From JAYPUA01 sp038133845 (lineage in GTDB: Bacteria; SAR324; NAC60-12): a DNA stretch of 64,000 bases. The stretch spans positions 57,679 through 121,678 of the forward strand of contig JAYPUA010000005.1 in NCBI GenBank assembly GCA_038133845.1, written 5' to 3'. This document shows positions 17,423-26,460 of the stretch, piece after piece. A program made the position numbers and the translations under genes. Positions within the stretch are counted from its first letter, which is position 1; every line of letters begins with the position of its first letter. A model generated the notes under the pieces. That model did no database searches and was not told where the DNA came from. It worked only from the letters and a program-made list of their open reading frames with translations.

Positions 17423-19324
17423 ATGAGCTATCAGGAGGAGTACCGTCGATCCCTGGAACAGCCGGAAGACTTCTGGCGTGAACAGGCCAAGGAACTGGAG
17501 TGGTTCGAGTTTCCCCAAAGCATCCTCTCCCAGGATGAGAAGGGCTTTTATCGCTGGTTTCAGGGAGGGAAGCTGAACACGTGTCACCTCGCGGTGGACT
17601 ACCACGTGAACCAGGGACGAGGTGAGCAGGCTGCCCTCATCTATGACTCTCCAGTGACCGAGACCAAGCGCACGGTAACCTATGCGGAACTGCTGAAGGA
17701 AGTCTCCACATTTGCCGGAGTGCTCAAGGCTCAGGGCGTGGAGAAGGGCGACCGTGTGATCATCTACATGCCGATGATGGTGGAGGCCGTGGTGGCCATG
17801 CTGGCCTGTGCGAGGATCGGCGCGATTCACTCGGTGGTGTTTGGCGGCTTCGCTCCCAACGAGTTGGCGGTCCGGATCGACGATGCTCAACCCAAGCTCC
17901 TGGTGACGGCGAGTTGCGGGATTGAGGTCAACCGGGTGATTGAGTACAAGCCGCTGGTCGACAAGGCGCTGGAACTGGCCAAGAACCCTCCGGAACGCGT
18001 GGTTCTGCTTCAGCGGCCTCAGGCCGAGGCCTCCATGCAACCCGGGAGAGACGTGGACTGGGAAGAGGCCGTGAGCAGCGCCACTCCTGCAGATGCGGTT
18101 CCCGTGGATGCGACCGACCCGCTTTATGTCCTCTACACTTCGGGGACCACAGGGCTCCCCAAGGGCGTGATCCGAGACAACGGCGGGCACGCAGTGGCGC
18201 TCAAGTACAGCATGAAGACCGTCTACAACACCAACCCCGGAGAGGTCTTCTGGGCCGCATCCGATGTGGGCTGGGTGGTGGGACACTCCTACATCGTCTA
18301 TGCTCCCTTGCTTCAGGGGTGTACCACCATCGTCTACGAAGGCAAGCCGGTGAAGACTCCGGATGCCGGAGCCTTCTGGCGCATGATCGAGGAACACCGG
18401 ATCACCACCTTCTTCACGGCCCCCACAGCATTCCGTGCGGTCAAGAAGGAGGACCCGGACGCCCGGGAGAAGAGCAAGTACGACATCAGCTCGCTCCGGA
18501 CGCTCTACCTCGCCGGAGAGCGGCTCGACCCTCCGACCTACGAGTGGCTGAAATCGATCCTGGACGTCCCAGTGATCGACCACTGGTGGCAGACGGAAAC
18601 CGGCTGGGCCATCTGTGCCAACCCGATGGGCATCGAGCCACATCCGCCCAAGGTCGGCTCTCCCACACTCCCGATGCCCGGATACGACGTGCAGATCCTG
18701 GACGATGGCGGCACGGAGTGTTCGCCCGGAGAGACTGGAAACATCGTGGTCAAGCTCCCACTTCCTCCAAGCTGCCTGCCCACGCTTTGGGGCAATGACG
18801 AGCGCTTCCGCAGCTCCTACCTGTCCACGTTCCCCGGATACTACCTCACCGGAGATGGCGGGATGAAGGATGAGGAGGGCTACCTCTTTGTCATGGGACG
18901 CATTGATGATGTCATCAACGTTGCTGGACACCGCCTCTCCACCGGAGAGATGGAAGAGCTGATCGGAGGCCACCCTGCTGTGGCCGAGTGCGCAGTGGTC
19001 GGTATCGACGATGAACTACGCGGTCAGGTTCCGGTCGGGTTTGTGGTCCTCAAGGATGGTCAGGACAAAAGCCAGGACGAGATGGCTCAGGAACTCATCG
19101 CCATCATCCGTCGGGAAATTGGGGCCGTTGCCTACTTCAGACAGTCTGCGATTGTCAAGCGGTTGCCCAAGACGCGCTCCGGAAAGATCCTCCGCAAGAC
19201 GATCCGGCAGCTTGCCTCAGAGGCAGAGGTGGCCGTTCCTCCCACCATTGACGACCCTGTGATCCTTGACGAACTCCGCGAGATGATGCAAGAGCGCAAG
19301 ATCGGGCAGTACGCCCAAGGCTGA
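17423..19324 (+). CDS. prpE: Propionyl-CoA synthetase
   Basis: Activates propionate to propionyl-CoA through the acyl-adenylate. It has 633 residues with the adenylate-forming motifs YTSGTTGLPKGV, DVGWVVGHSYIVY and WWQTETGWA, and the C-terminal PKTRSGKILRKT with catalytic Lys588. The N-terminus YQEEYRRSLEQPEDFW and CHLAVDYHV is characteristic of PrpE rather than Acs. Its place after phaC suggests that propionyl-CoA supplies 3-hydroxyvalerate units or enters central metabolism; no methylcitrate-cycle gene lies nearby. The CAACAAGGA leader is identical to that of phaB. A strong hairpin terminator follows. Confidence 0.95.
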   Translation: MSYQEEYRRSLEQPEDFWREQAKELEWFEFPQSILSQDEKGFYRWFQGGKLNTCHLAVDYHVNQGRGEQAALIYDSPVTETKRTVTYAELLKEVSTFAGVLKAQGVEKGDRVIIYMPMMVEAVVAMLACARIGAIHSVVFGGFAPNELAVRIDDAQPKLLVTASCGIEVNRVIEYKPLVDKALELAKNPPERVVLLQRPQAEASMQPGRDVDWEEAVSSATPADAVPVDATDPLYVLYTSGTTGLPKGVIRDNGGHAVALKYSMKTVYNTNPGEVFWAASDVGWVVGHSYIVYAPLLQGCTTIVYEGKPVKTPDAGAFWRMIEEHRITTFFTAPTAFRAVKKEDPDAREKSKYDISSLRTLYLAGERLDPPTYEWLKSILDVPVIDHWWQTETGWAICANPMGIEPHPPKVGSPTLPMPGYDVQILDDGGTECSPGETGNIVVKLPLPPSCLPTLWGNDERFRSSYLSTFPGYYLTGDGGMKDEEGYLFVMGRIDDVINVAGHRLSTGEMEELIGGHPAVAECAVVGIDDELRGQVPVGFVVLKDGQDKSQDEMAQELIAIIRREIGAVAYFRQSAIVKRLPKTRSGKILRKTIRQLASEAEVAVPPTIDDPVILDELREMMQERKIGQYAQG

Positions 19325-19344
19325 ACCCTTTTTCCTCTCTGCAG

Positions 19345-19376
19345 AAGGTGAGGCCTGCAAGCACAGGCCTTGCCTT
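19345..19376 (+). terminator. Hairpin terminator after prpE
   Basis: The core stem AGGCCTG/CAGGCCT (perfect, six-base loop) is extended outward by AAGG/CCTT and two G-T pairs to about 13 base pairs, 20 bases after the prpE stop. There is no long T run. Confidence 0.5.
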
Positions 19377-19509
19377 TCACAAAATCATCACAGTTCCCCA
19401 CTCCAGCGTCGTTATCTGTTTGACCACGGGTCCGTTTTTCCCTAGGCTTGGCTGAAGGCCTCGCCGTTTGGCCTGCGCGCATGTCCAACTTTCTGCATTC
19501 ACGGATTCA

Positions 19510-22008
19510 ATGAGCCTCTCCGGAAACTCCTTCTTGAACGCCTACTGCGTCCACACCTCTGCTCTGGAGTCGCTTCCAGAGGCTTTGCAGGAAGCCGCAC
19601 GTCGCGCGTTGAGCTTGCTGGCAGATGAGGCCCTCTCCCGGATTCATGTGATCAAGATCCTGCGGGACGGGAGCAAGGTGGTGGGATACAGCTGCCCGCT
19701 GCTTACAGAAGTGCCCTTTCCGGAGCTGACGGCCGGATGGAGCGTCGATCTCAAGTCCGAGCGGGTGAGCTTCCGGGACTACTCATGCTCGCTGAACCCT
19801 CCGATTGTACAGCGTGTGGACCTGCTGCTCTCTCCGGAACATCCCAAGGCCGCTGAAACCACCAAGCTCCTTCAACAGGCCAAACGTCTGGGCCTCCCGC
19901 AGGATATCAGTCCGCTGGGCTTCCGGATCCCGTGGGAGCGACTGCTCAATGCTGCAGGAGTTCAGGTCAAAGGGCTCAAATTGGCCAAGGCGGCCTCCCC
20001 AACTCCGGAGCCGTTCGAGCTGTTTCCCACGCACGCGTTGGGGAATCTGCCGCCAGGAAGCTCCATAGCGCTCAAGATGCTCAAACGCTTCGGCTTCCTG
20101 GAAGGTTCGTTCTCCCTGTTTTATCACGGAGGCGGAGAAGATGCTCAGGTGCTGCAGGAGTTGGGAGTTCCAGTCTTTGGTCTGGAAGATGGCGGACCCG
20201 GGAAGCAGTTTGACGTGGTCCACCTGAGCCAGGTGCTTAGCGGCCTGGAGGAACTGGAAGAGCGTACCGAGGCCCTGCAGCAGGCCTACGCGCTGACGGA
20301 AAGGCTGATGGTGGTCTCGGTGAGGTTGCACAACCAGAACATCTCAGGAGATCCTTACGGCGACGGCATTCTGGGGGCAGATGAGGTTTACCAGAAGTAC
20401 TACACACCACAGGAACTCTATGAACTGGTAGATCGAGCCGTGGAGGAGGAGGCGATCGCAGTCGCCCCCGGAGTGGTGTTTGTCTTCAAGGACAAGGCGT
20501 TGCAGCAGAAGTTTTTGCTGGAACGCAGTCGCTCGCGCATGGCTTTGCAACACCTGATCGCCAGGAACCGGAGACGGCTGCAGGAACGTACGGGTCAGGA
20601 GGCGCTCCCGGAGGTGCTGACCGCGCTGTGGCATCGAAGCCTGGAGCTGGGGCGTGAACCGCACCCGGAGGAGATTGAGGATACCGAGGCGCTGAAGCAG
20701 GCCCTGGGGTCGGTTCGCAAAGCCCTCAAAGCGGTGGCAGAGCAGTTCCCGGGAGACCTGGCCGAGGCGGCAGAGACGCTGCGTCGGGAGGACCTGAAGG
20801 TCTTCTTTGCGCTCGAACTCTTCAAGCGCCGTCGGCCCTATCAGGAACTCGATCCGGGCCTGCAGCGAGACATCAAGCACTTCTTCAAGAACTACACGCA
20901 GACGCAGCAGGAGGCCAAGGACCTCCTTTTTCAAATTGCCGACACCGACGCGCTGCAGGCCTCCTGCCTGGAAGCGGCTCAATCCGGACTGGGGTGGATG
21001 GATGAGGATTCCCTGCAACTCCACTCCAGCCTGGTAGAGCGTCTCCCAGCGTTGCTGCGGATCTACGTAGGGTGTGCCAGTCACTTGGTGGGAGACGTCT
21101 CCAGCATGGATCTGGTCAAGATCCACATCCGCTCCGGAAAGCTCAGCGTGATGCGCTTCGACGACTTTTTCGGCCAGCGCCTTCCCAAGATGCTGGAGCG
21201 CATCAAGATCGACCTGCGCAAGCAGGACGTGCAGGTCTTTGACTACTCTGAACCCTACGACCCTCCGTACCTGTACCACAAGTCCCGCTTCCTCCATGAA
21301 GAGATGGAGGACTACGCGGAGCAGCAGGAGTTTGAGGAGCAGTTGGATGGCTTGGGGCTGTTTGACTTCAGCGGGTACGGCCCCAGCGTGAACAACTTCC
21401 ACCAGCGCCTCTCGCTGGTCCGTTGGGAGTATGCGGAAAACCAGCTGCGCCGGGCTCAGGCGATTCCGGAGTTGGATGAGCCTTGTGGAGAGAACCTGAC
21501 CTTCCGGGATCTGGTCGAGTGCGGAGCAGGATGGCAAACCCATCAACTGCCCAATCTGCCGCTCCATCCGGACTCCTACACCGCGCTGTACGATCTGGCC
21601 ACCCGGCTGCTGGATCCGGTCATTGACTACTTTGGAGACATTGTCCTCACCTTCGGTTTTTGCTCGCCAGAGCTGGCTCGCAAGCTGAAGTGGGGCGCCC
21701 TGAAGACCGATCAGCACGCAGCCCACGAGCTGGGGCGCACCGGCAAGCCCGTGTGTGCTCGGCTCGGAGCGGCCGTGGATTTTCTGGTGGAGGATGAGGA
21801 CATGCTTGAGGTGGCCCAATGGATTGTCAGCGAGGAGCTGCCCTTCGACCGAATGGTGCTCTACGGGACAGACCGCCCGATGCACCTGAGCTTTCGTCCT
21901 CAAGGAAGCCAAGAGGTCGAGCTGCGCTCGGGAGAAGGAGCCCCCCGTGCAGTCTCTGCCGAAGAGTTGCTCGACCTGAGCGCCGAGGAGGCCTTCCCTT
22001 CCGAGTGA
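19510..22008 (+). CDS. Large orphan protein related to the DNA phosphorothioation-associated methyltransferase
   Basis: An 832-residue soluble protein. The middle (about residues 195-335) follows the layout of the methyltransferase family found with dnd gene clusters: a Rossmann-type start, FDVVHLSQVLSGLEELEER, LMVVSVRL, GDGILGADEVYQKYYT, and APGVVFVFKDKALQQKFL. A later block (about 525-635; LVKIHIRSGKLSVMRFDDF, then LDGLGLFDFSGYGP) also matches the C-terminal part of that family as I recall it. The SAM-binding loop is altered: FYHGGGEDA stands where DYGCGRGDD is expected. The C-terminus adds FDRMVLYGTDRPMHLSF. No dndBCDE gene is in the window. I start at the ATG giving MSLSGNSF; a TTG 42 bases upstream is possible. 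No clear ribosome site precedes either. The activity is unproven. Confidence 0.7.
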   Translation: MSLSGNSFLNAYCVHTSALESLPEALQEAARRALSLLADEALSRIHVIKILRDGSKVVGYSCPLLTEVPFPELTAGWSVDLKSERVSFRDYSCSLNPPIVQRVDLLLSPEHPKAAETTKLLQQAKRLGLPQDISPLGFRIPWERLLNAAGVQVKGLKLAKAASPTPEPFELFPTHALGNLPPGSSIALKMLKRFGFLEGSFSLFYHGGGEDAQVLQELGVPVFGLEDGGPGKQFDVVHLSQVLSGLEELEERTEALQQAYALTERLMVVSVRLHNQNISGDPYGDGILGADEVYQKYYTPQELYELVDRAVEEEAIAVAPGVVFVFKDKALQQKFLLERSRSRMALQHLIARNRRRLQERTGQEALPEVLTALWHRSLELGREPHPEEIEDTEALKQALGSVRKALKAVAEQFPGDLAEAAETLRREDLKVFFALELFKRRRPYQELDPGLQRDIKHFFKNYTQTQQEAKDLLFQIADTDALQASCLEAAQSGLGWMDEDSLQLHSSLVERLPALLRIYVGCASHLVGDVSSMDLVKIHIRSGKLSVMRFDDFFGQRLPKMLERIKIDLRKQDVQVFDYSEPYDPPYLYHKSRFLHEEMEDYAEQQEFEEQLDGLGLFDFSGYGPSVNNFHQRLSLVRWEYAENQLRRAQAIPELDEPCGENLTFRDLVECGAGWQTHQLPNLPLHPDSYTALYDLATRLLDPVIDYFGDIVLTFGFCSPELARKLKWGALKTDQHAAHELGRTGKPVCARLGAAVDFLVEDEDMLEVAQWIVSEELPFDRMVLYGTDRPMHLSFRPQGSQEVELRSGEGAPRAVSAEELLDLSAEEAFPSE

Positions 22009-22102
22009 ACCCTTCCGATACAAAGTGATACCGCTCCCGGCTTTTTCCTCCAAAGAAGCTCGCTAAAGTGTTGGGATTATTTGAGCAATTGGAGCAGAAA
22101 AC

Positions 22103-22663
22103 ATGCGTGTACACGTTCTGGGACTTGTCCTCCTCCTGGCCAGTTCAGGAGGCTTTGCGTCGATTCGGCTGACCGAAGGCGTGATCCTGCCAGATATTCA
22201 GATCTCTGCGGGGCGGTTGTTGTGGTCGGAGATCGATCAAAGCGTTCACTACACGGACTGGAACAGTCGCGAACTGCTGGGCAAGCCAACTCTGCTCTAT
22301 CATCTCGCCGGAACCTCCGCTGCCTCAAAGCTCAATCGCTCCTTCATCAATCTGCTCAAGGAGCAACACTTTCCGGAAGATCACTTTCACTTTGTGACTG
22401 TCGTCAACCTTGATGAGGCGCTTTGGGGGACCTCTCTGCTGGTCAAGAGCAACGTCGAGGACCGGCAGCAACGCTACCCTCGGACCATCTTTGTCCTGGA
22501 CGAATCCGGGAGCATGCGCGACCAGCTGGAGCTGCAGCCGAAGAGCGCTGCGCTCATCTTGCAGGACGCCGCCGGAAGAGTCATCCGCTTCCACGAAGGA
22601 GGGCTCTCCGAGCAGCAGCAGCAGGAGTGGCTTCAGCTCATCCGCACCCATGTGGCCCCATGA
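22103..22663 (+). CDS. YtfJ-like periplasmic protein (thioredoxin-like fold)
   Basis: A 186-residue exported protein: a signal peptide of about 19 residues ends at GGFA. The mature part matches the layout of the E. coli YtfJ family: a conserved TDWNSRELLGKPTLLYHLAGT, a helix, the strand FHFVTVVNLDEALWGT, then RYPRTIFVLDESG and a final LILQDAAGRVIRFHEGGLS. The fold is thioredoxin-like, but no CxxC pair is present, so a redox role is unlikely; the family function is unknown. GGAG precedes the ATG. Its TGA overlaps the next ATG by four bases, opening a tightly packed four-gene operon. Confidence 0.85.
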   Translation: MRVHVLGLVLLLASSGGFASIRLTEGVILPDIQISAGRLLWSEIDQSVHYTDWNSRELLGKPTLLYHLAGTSAASKLNRSFINLLKEQHFPEDHFHFVTVVNLDEALWGTSLLVKSNVEDRQQRYPRTIFVLDESGSMRDQLELQPKSAALILQDAAGRVIRFHEGGLSEQQQQEWLQLIRTHVAP

Positions 22664-22986
22664 ATCCTTGGTTCATGCTGCTCCTGGCAATCAGTCTGGA
22701 GGTCTCCGGAACCGTATCCATGAAGCTCTCCGAAGGGTTCAGTCGACTCGGACCGACTCTGGCGATGGCTGTGTTCTACCTGCTCAGCCTGAGCTGCCTG
22801 ACTCTGGCGCTCCGGCAAATTGAGCTGGGGATGGCCTATGCAATCTGGTCCGGCATGGGCACAGCACTGGTCGCCGTCATCGGGTTCTACTGGTTTCAGG
22901 AGCAGGTCACCTGGGGCAAGCTGGCCTCCATCGCCATGATCATCTTTGGGGTCATCGGCCTCCACCTCTCTGCCAATTCCTCATGA
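22660..22986 (+). CDS. Small multidrug resistance (SMR) efflux protein
   Basis: A 108-residue protein with four transmembrane helices, the SMR size. The essential Glu14 of the family is in place (AISLEVSGT), followed by MKLSEGFSRL and the dimer-signature helix MAYAIWSGMGTALVAVIGF. It would export cationic compounds or guanidinium-like molecules by proton antiport. EmrE-type versus SugE/Gdx-type cannot be decided with certainty; KLSEGFSRL and AYAIWSG favour the EmrE-like subgroup. Start and stop overlap the flanking genes by four bases on each side (ATGA). Confidence 0.93.
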   Translation: MNPWFMLLLAISLEVSGTVSMKLSEGFSRLGPTLAMAVFYLLSLSCLTLALRQIELGMAYAIWSGMGTALVAVIGFYWFQEQVTWGKLASIAMIIFGVIGLHLSANSS

Positions 22987-24053
22987 AGTTCTGGTCTCTG
23001 CTGCTCGCCGGAGTTCTGCTTTCCGGCTGTGCTCACTCTCAATCTTCCGCCAATCCGATGCCGAAACATCACCTTCCGGATGGAACCTTCCGGAACAACT
23101 ACCTGGAGTCCATCGACAAGCCCTTCACGGATCTGATCAAATGGCGCTGGAACTCCCAGACCCCGGAGCCCCTCTCCTTTCCTCTGGCAGACAACGACCC
23201 GGAGTTCCTGCGGCAGAACCGGACCGAGCCGACCTTGACCTGGGTTGGCCACGCGACCTTCCTGCTCCAGTATCGGGGGGTGAACATCCTTACAGATCCT
23301 CACCTGACCCGGCGAGCCTCTCCAGTGAGTTTTGCCGGACCCGAGCGGTCCACTCCGCCGGGAATCAGCCTCGAAGACCTCCCGGAGATCGACCTGGTGG
23401 TGATCTCTCACAACCACTACGACCACCTGGACCGGATCACAGTGCAGAAGCTCTACGAGCGCCAGCAGAGCAACCCGCCCCGATTTTTCGTGCCGCTCAA
23501 GCAGAAGGCCTGGTTTGATGATCTGGGGATTCCGAACGTAGTCGAGTTGGACTGGTACGGGCAGGACTCCTTGGGCGAATGGAACATCCACGCAGTCCCG
23601 GTTCAGCACTGGACCAGCCGCAGTCCCTGGGACCGAAATCAGGTGCTCTGGGCCGGGTGGGTCCTGGAGCATCCGGAGTTTCGCTTCTTCTTTGCGGGAG
23701 ACTCGGGTTACTCTCAGGACTTTCGGGATCTGGGCGAGCGTTTCGGAAGCTTCGACCTGGCGGCCTTGCCGATCGGAGCCTACAACCCCCGCTGGTTCAT
23801 GAAAGCGGCTCACATGAACCCGGAGGAGGCAGTGCGCATTCATCAGGAAATCGGGGCGGCCTACTCGGTTGGAATGCACTGGGGCACCTTTCAGCTCACA
23901 GATGAGCCGATGGACGAGCCCCCTCAACTGCTCCGAGAGGCGCTACGCCAGGCAGGTCTTCCGGAGGATCGGTTCTTTGTGATGCAGCACGGGGAGACGC
24001 GTCGGCTCGATTTTTTGGAGTCTCGTCCAAACACCGCCCAAGCCGGAGACTGA
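22983..24053 (+). CDS. Metallo-beta-lactamase-fold lipoprotein, NAPE-PLD/RomA-like
   Basis: A 356-residue hydrolase. The N-terminus is a lipoprotein signal with lipobox LSGC (Cys16), so the protein is membrane-anchored and faces the periplasm. The metal-binding motif is SHNHYDHLD (HxHxDH), with later ligands in FAGDSGYS and GMHWGTFQL. LTWVGHATFLLQYRGVNILTDP is the hallmark of the NAPE-phospholipase D and RomA/UlaG-like group. A phosphodiesterase acting on lipids is the family expectation; the substrate here is unknown. It overlaps the SMR gene by four bases and is followed two bases later by the SDR gene. Confidence 0.88.
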   Translation: MKFWSLLLAGVLLSGCAHSQSSANPMPKHHLPDGTFRNNYLESIDKPFTDLIKWRWNSQTPEPLSFPLADNDPEFLRQNRTEPTLTWVGHATFLLQYRGVNILTDPHLTRRASPVSFAGPERSTPPGISLEDLPEIDLVVISHNHYDHLDRITVQKLYERQQSNPPRFFVPLKQKAWFDDLGIPNVVELDWYGQDSLGEWNIHAVPVQHWTSRSPWDRNQVLWAGWVLEHPEFRFFFAGDSGYSQDFRDLGERFGSFDLAALPIGAYNPRWFMKAAHMNPEEAVRIHQEIGAAYSVGMHWGTFQLTDEPMDEPPQLLREALRQAGLPEDRFFVMQHGETRRLDFLESRPNTAQAGD

Positions 24054-24055
24054 GG

Positions 24056-24829
24056 ATGCCGACTGTTTTGATCACCGGGGCCTCAATGGGCCTCGGAGCA
24101 GAGTTTGCCCGAATTGCCGCAGAGGAAGGGGACACCGTGATCCTCACGGCCAGGAGCCTGGATCGACTGGAGGTTCTCTCGTCGGAGTTGCAGGAACGGT
24201 TCTCCTGCACGGTTCACGTGGTCCCGTTGGACCTGGCACAGCCGGGTGCGGCGATCGCGCTCTTTGAAGAGGTCCGGCAATCCGGGCTGAGCGTGGATGT
24301 GTTGGTCAACAACGCCGGGTTTGGGCTTCAGGGACCGTTTTTGGAGCACCGTGTGGACGACGAGCGACGCCTGCTCGAACTCAATGTGCAGGCCCTGACG
24401 GAACTGTGTCACCTCTACGGAGCTGAGATGGTAGAGCGAGGATCCGGACAGATCATGAATGTGGCCTCCATCGCGGCATTTCAGGCGGGGCCCTACCTGG
24501 CGAGTTACTACGCCTCCAAGGCCTACGTGCTCTCATTTTCGGAGGCCTTGGCCCACGAACTCCGCTCACAAGGGGTCTCCGTTACCGCGCTCTGCCCGGG
24601 CCCCACCCGGACCGAATTCTTCCGCAACGCGGGAATGACGGGGACTTCTCTCTCTCGCTCCCCGGTGATGATGTCTGCCGCAGAGGTTGCGCAGTGTGGA
24701 TGGCGCGGCATGCAGCAGGGCAAGCAGGTAGTGATCACCGGGCGCCTCAACCAACTGCTGGCCTTCTCCACCCGTCTCTCTCCACGTCGGTGGACGTCCG
24801 CAATTTCCGGCTTCCTGAACCGGGGTTGA
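24056..24829 (+). CDS. Short-chain dehydrogenase/reductase
   Basis: A 257-residue cytoplasmic oxidoreductase with a classical SDR layout: cofactor motif TGASMGLG (residues 7-14), NNAGFGLQG, catalytic serine in NVASIAAF, and YYASKAYVLSFSEAL with the Tyr-x3-Lys pair. CPGPTRTEF follows. An arginine after the first strand (TARSLDRLE) suggests NADP(H). It is similar to the DltE/YqjQ-like SDRs that act on lipids or sugars, but the substrate is not predictable. A GAGG ribosome site lies inside the last codons of the preceding gene; it is the last gene of the ytfJ-like operon. Confidence 0.9.
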   Translation: MPTVLITGASMGLGAEFARIAAEEGDTVILTARSLDRLEVLSSELQERFSCTVHVVPLDLAQPGAAIALFEEVRQSGLSVDVLVNNAGFGLQGPFLEHRVDDERRLLELNVQALTELCHLYGAEMVERGSGQIMNVASIAAFQAGPYLASYYASKAYVLSFSEALAHELRSQGVSVTALCPGPTRTEFFRNAGMTGTSLSRSPVMMSAAEVAQCGWRGMQQGKQVVITGRLNQLLAFSTRLSPRRWTSAISGFLNRG

Positions 24830-24851
24830 CCTGCTGAAAAAGCCTGCACTG

Positions 24852-24872
24852 GGACTTTCAAACAAAAAGTCC
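24852..24872 (+). terminator. Hairpin between the SDR and RND genes
   Basis: A perfect seven-base stem GGACTTT/AAAGTCC with a seven-base AT-rich loop, 23 bases after the SDR stop. No T run follows. A possible promoter (TTGAAA at 24891, TAGAAT at 24912, spacing only 15) lies just downstream, ahead of the RND genes. Confidence 0.4.
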
Positions 24873-24986
24873 TCTCTTGCCTCAGAGGCTTTGAAATCTT
24901 CATTGTTTCTTTAGAATTCCGTGTCACTCTGAAGAGTCCTCACTCTGCAGGGGCAGGCATCACTCTCCCTTTCTGGGGTCTTTATC

Positions 24987-26435
24987 ATGAAAAAAGGAAT
25001 CATCGGGCTTCTTCTGCTTGGAGTTGCAGGTGGCATCGGATGGCAGGTATACGAGCGCCTTCAGGAAGCTCCGGCCTCCGGTGGCTCTGGCGGGCGCTGG
25101 GGAAGAGGAGGCGGTAACCGAAATGCCCCGGTCGCCGTTGAAGTGACCCCGGTCGAGCGTCGGGACATGCGCTCCCGGGTGGTGTTGACGGGAACGCTGG
25201 AACCCGAGTCGCGTTTCCTGGTCGCTCCCAAGGTGGGAGGCCGCCTAGAGCGGCTGCTGGTGGAAATGGGGGACTCGGTTCGCAAGGGACAACTGGTTGC
25301 CAACCTCGATGATGCGGAGGCCGTACAGCAGACCCGGCAGGCCGAAGCCGCGCTCAAGACAGCACAGTCCAGCCTCGAAGCTGCTGAGGCGGCAGCGACT
25401 CAGGCGGAGCGCGAACTGAACCGCCAGCGCGACCTCTTCAGCCGAGGTCTCAGCTCGCAGACTCAGCTGGAGAATGCCGAATCCCAGCACGCCACCCGTC
25501 AGGCGAACCTCCGCATGGCTCAGTCGACCTTGGTCGAAAGGCGCTCCAGCCTGGAGGGAGCCAAAATCCGCCTCTCCTACACCCAGATTCAGGTCAACTG
25601 GGAAGACGAAGCCCCCACCCGTGTGATTGGAGAACGCTTCGTGGATCCCGGGAGCCTGCTCAGCGCCAACGCCCCCATCCTCTCTGTGCTCAACCTTTCT
25701 GTGCTGACCGCCGTTGTCTCGGTCACAGAGATCGATTACTTCAAGCTGCGCCCGGGACAGACTGCGGAGGTCCACGTCGATGCACTTCCCGGAAGAGCCT
25801 TTCTCGGGAAGATCCTCCGGGTTGCGCCGTTCCTGCAGGAAAATTCGCGTGAAGCTCGGGTGGAAGTGGAGGTTCCGAATCCGGAGAACCTGCTCAAGCC
25901 AGGAATGTTTGTGCGGGTTCAGGTGGAGCTGGAGCGACACAACCAGACAGTCGCCATTCCCTTGTCATCGGTGGTCGACCGAGGCGGCAAAGGGGTCTAC
26001 GTCGCAGATCGTGAAGCCGGAACCGCCCAGTTCGTCAAGATCACGGCAGGGATTCAGGATGGAGAGTGGTTGGAGGTCCTGAAACCGGAACTCAGCGGGG
26101 TCGTGGTCACGCTGGGGCAGCACCTGCTCCGCGACGGAGCGGCAATCCTGATCGCGGAACCGGGAAAGGCGGCCTCCGGAGGGGGGCGTCCGGGAGGGCG
26201 CGAAGGCGGCTGGCAGGGGCGTCCGGGAAGCGAAGGCCGAGGACAAGGCGGCGGTCGACCTGGTGGTGGTGGAGACGGAGCTGGCACCGGAAAGCGCCCT
26301 CCGGAAGCCAGCCGCAACGCCGAAAGCGGCTCCGGTGCGGAAAGACGCAAGGGGCCGCCCGAAAGCTCTGAAAGAGGAAAGAGCCGGGGAGCCGAATCTG
26401 CTCCAGAAGAGAACCAGAGTTCGCGTAACGGATAA
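24987..26435 (+). CDS. RND efflux periplasmic adaptor with Gly/Arg-rich tail
   Basis: A 482-residue membrane-fusion protein. It has an N-terminal hydrophobic anchor (IIGLLLLGVAGGIGW), a short Gly/Arg linker (about 35-50), a split lipoyl domain (GGRLERLLVEMGDSVRKGQLVANLDD), a helical hairpin (about 110-190) and beta-barrel domains (ILRVAPFLQ, LLKPGMFVRVQVELE). It would link the inner-membrane pump to an outer-membrane channel. Residues 393-482 are an unusual low-complexity tail rich in Gly, Arg, Pro, Ser and Glu; adaptors usually end soon after the membrane-proximal domain, near 370-400. The pump gene follows 25 bases later. No TolC-type gene is in the window. Confidence 0.92.
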   Translation: MKKGIIGLLLLGVAGGIGWQVYERLQEAPASGGSGGRWGRGGGNRNAPVAVEVTPVERRDMRSRVVLTGTLEPESRFLVAPKVGGRLERLLVEMGDSVRKGQLVANLDDAEAVQQTRQAEAALKTAQSSLEAAEAAATQAERELNRQRDLFSRGLSSQTQLENAESQHATRQANLRMAQSTLVERRSSLEGAKIRLSYTQIQVNWEDEAPTRVIGERFVDPGSLLSANAPILSVLNLSVLTAVVSVTEIDYFKLRPGQTAEVHVDALPGRAFLGKILRVAPFLQENSREARVEVEVPNPENLLKPGMFVRVQVELERHNQTVAIPLSSVVDRGGKGVYVADREAGTAQFVKITAGIQDGEWLEVLKPELSGVVVTLGQHLLRDGAAILIAEPGKAASGGGRPGGREGGWQGRPGSEGRGQGGGRPGGGGDGAGTGKRPPEASRNAESGSGAERRKGPPESSERGKSRGAESAPEENQSSRNG

Positions 26436-26460
26436 CCCTTCATTCATCCTGTGAGGTCCC

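Noticed and set aside
26263..26454. A Lys/Arg-rich small frame within the RND adaptor tail.
   Set aside because: A shifted reading of the low-complexity tail with no ribosome site.
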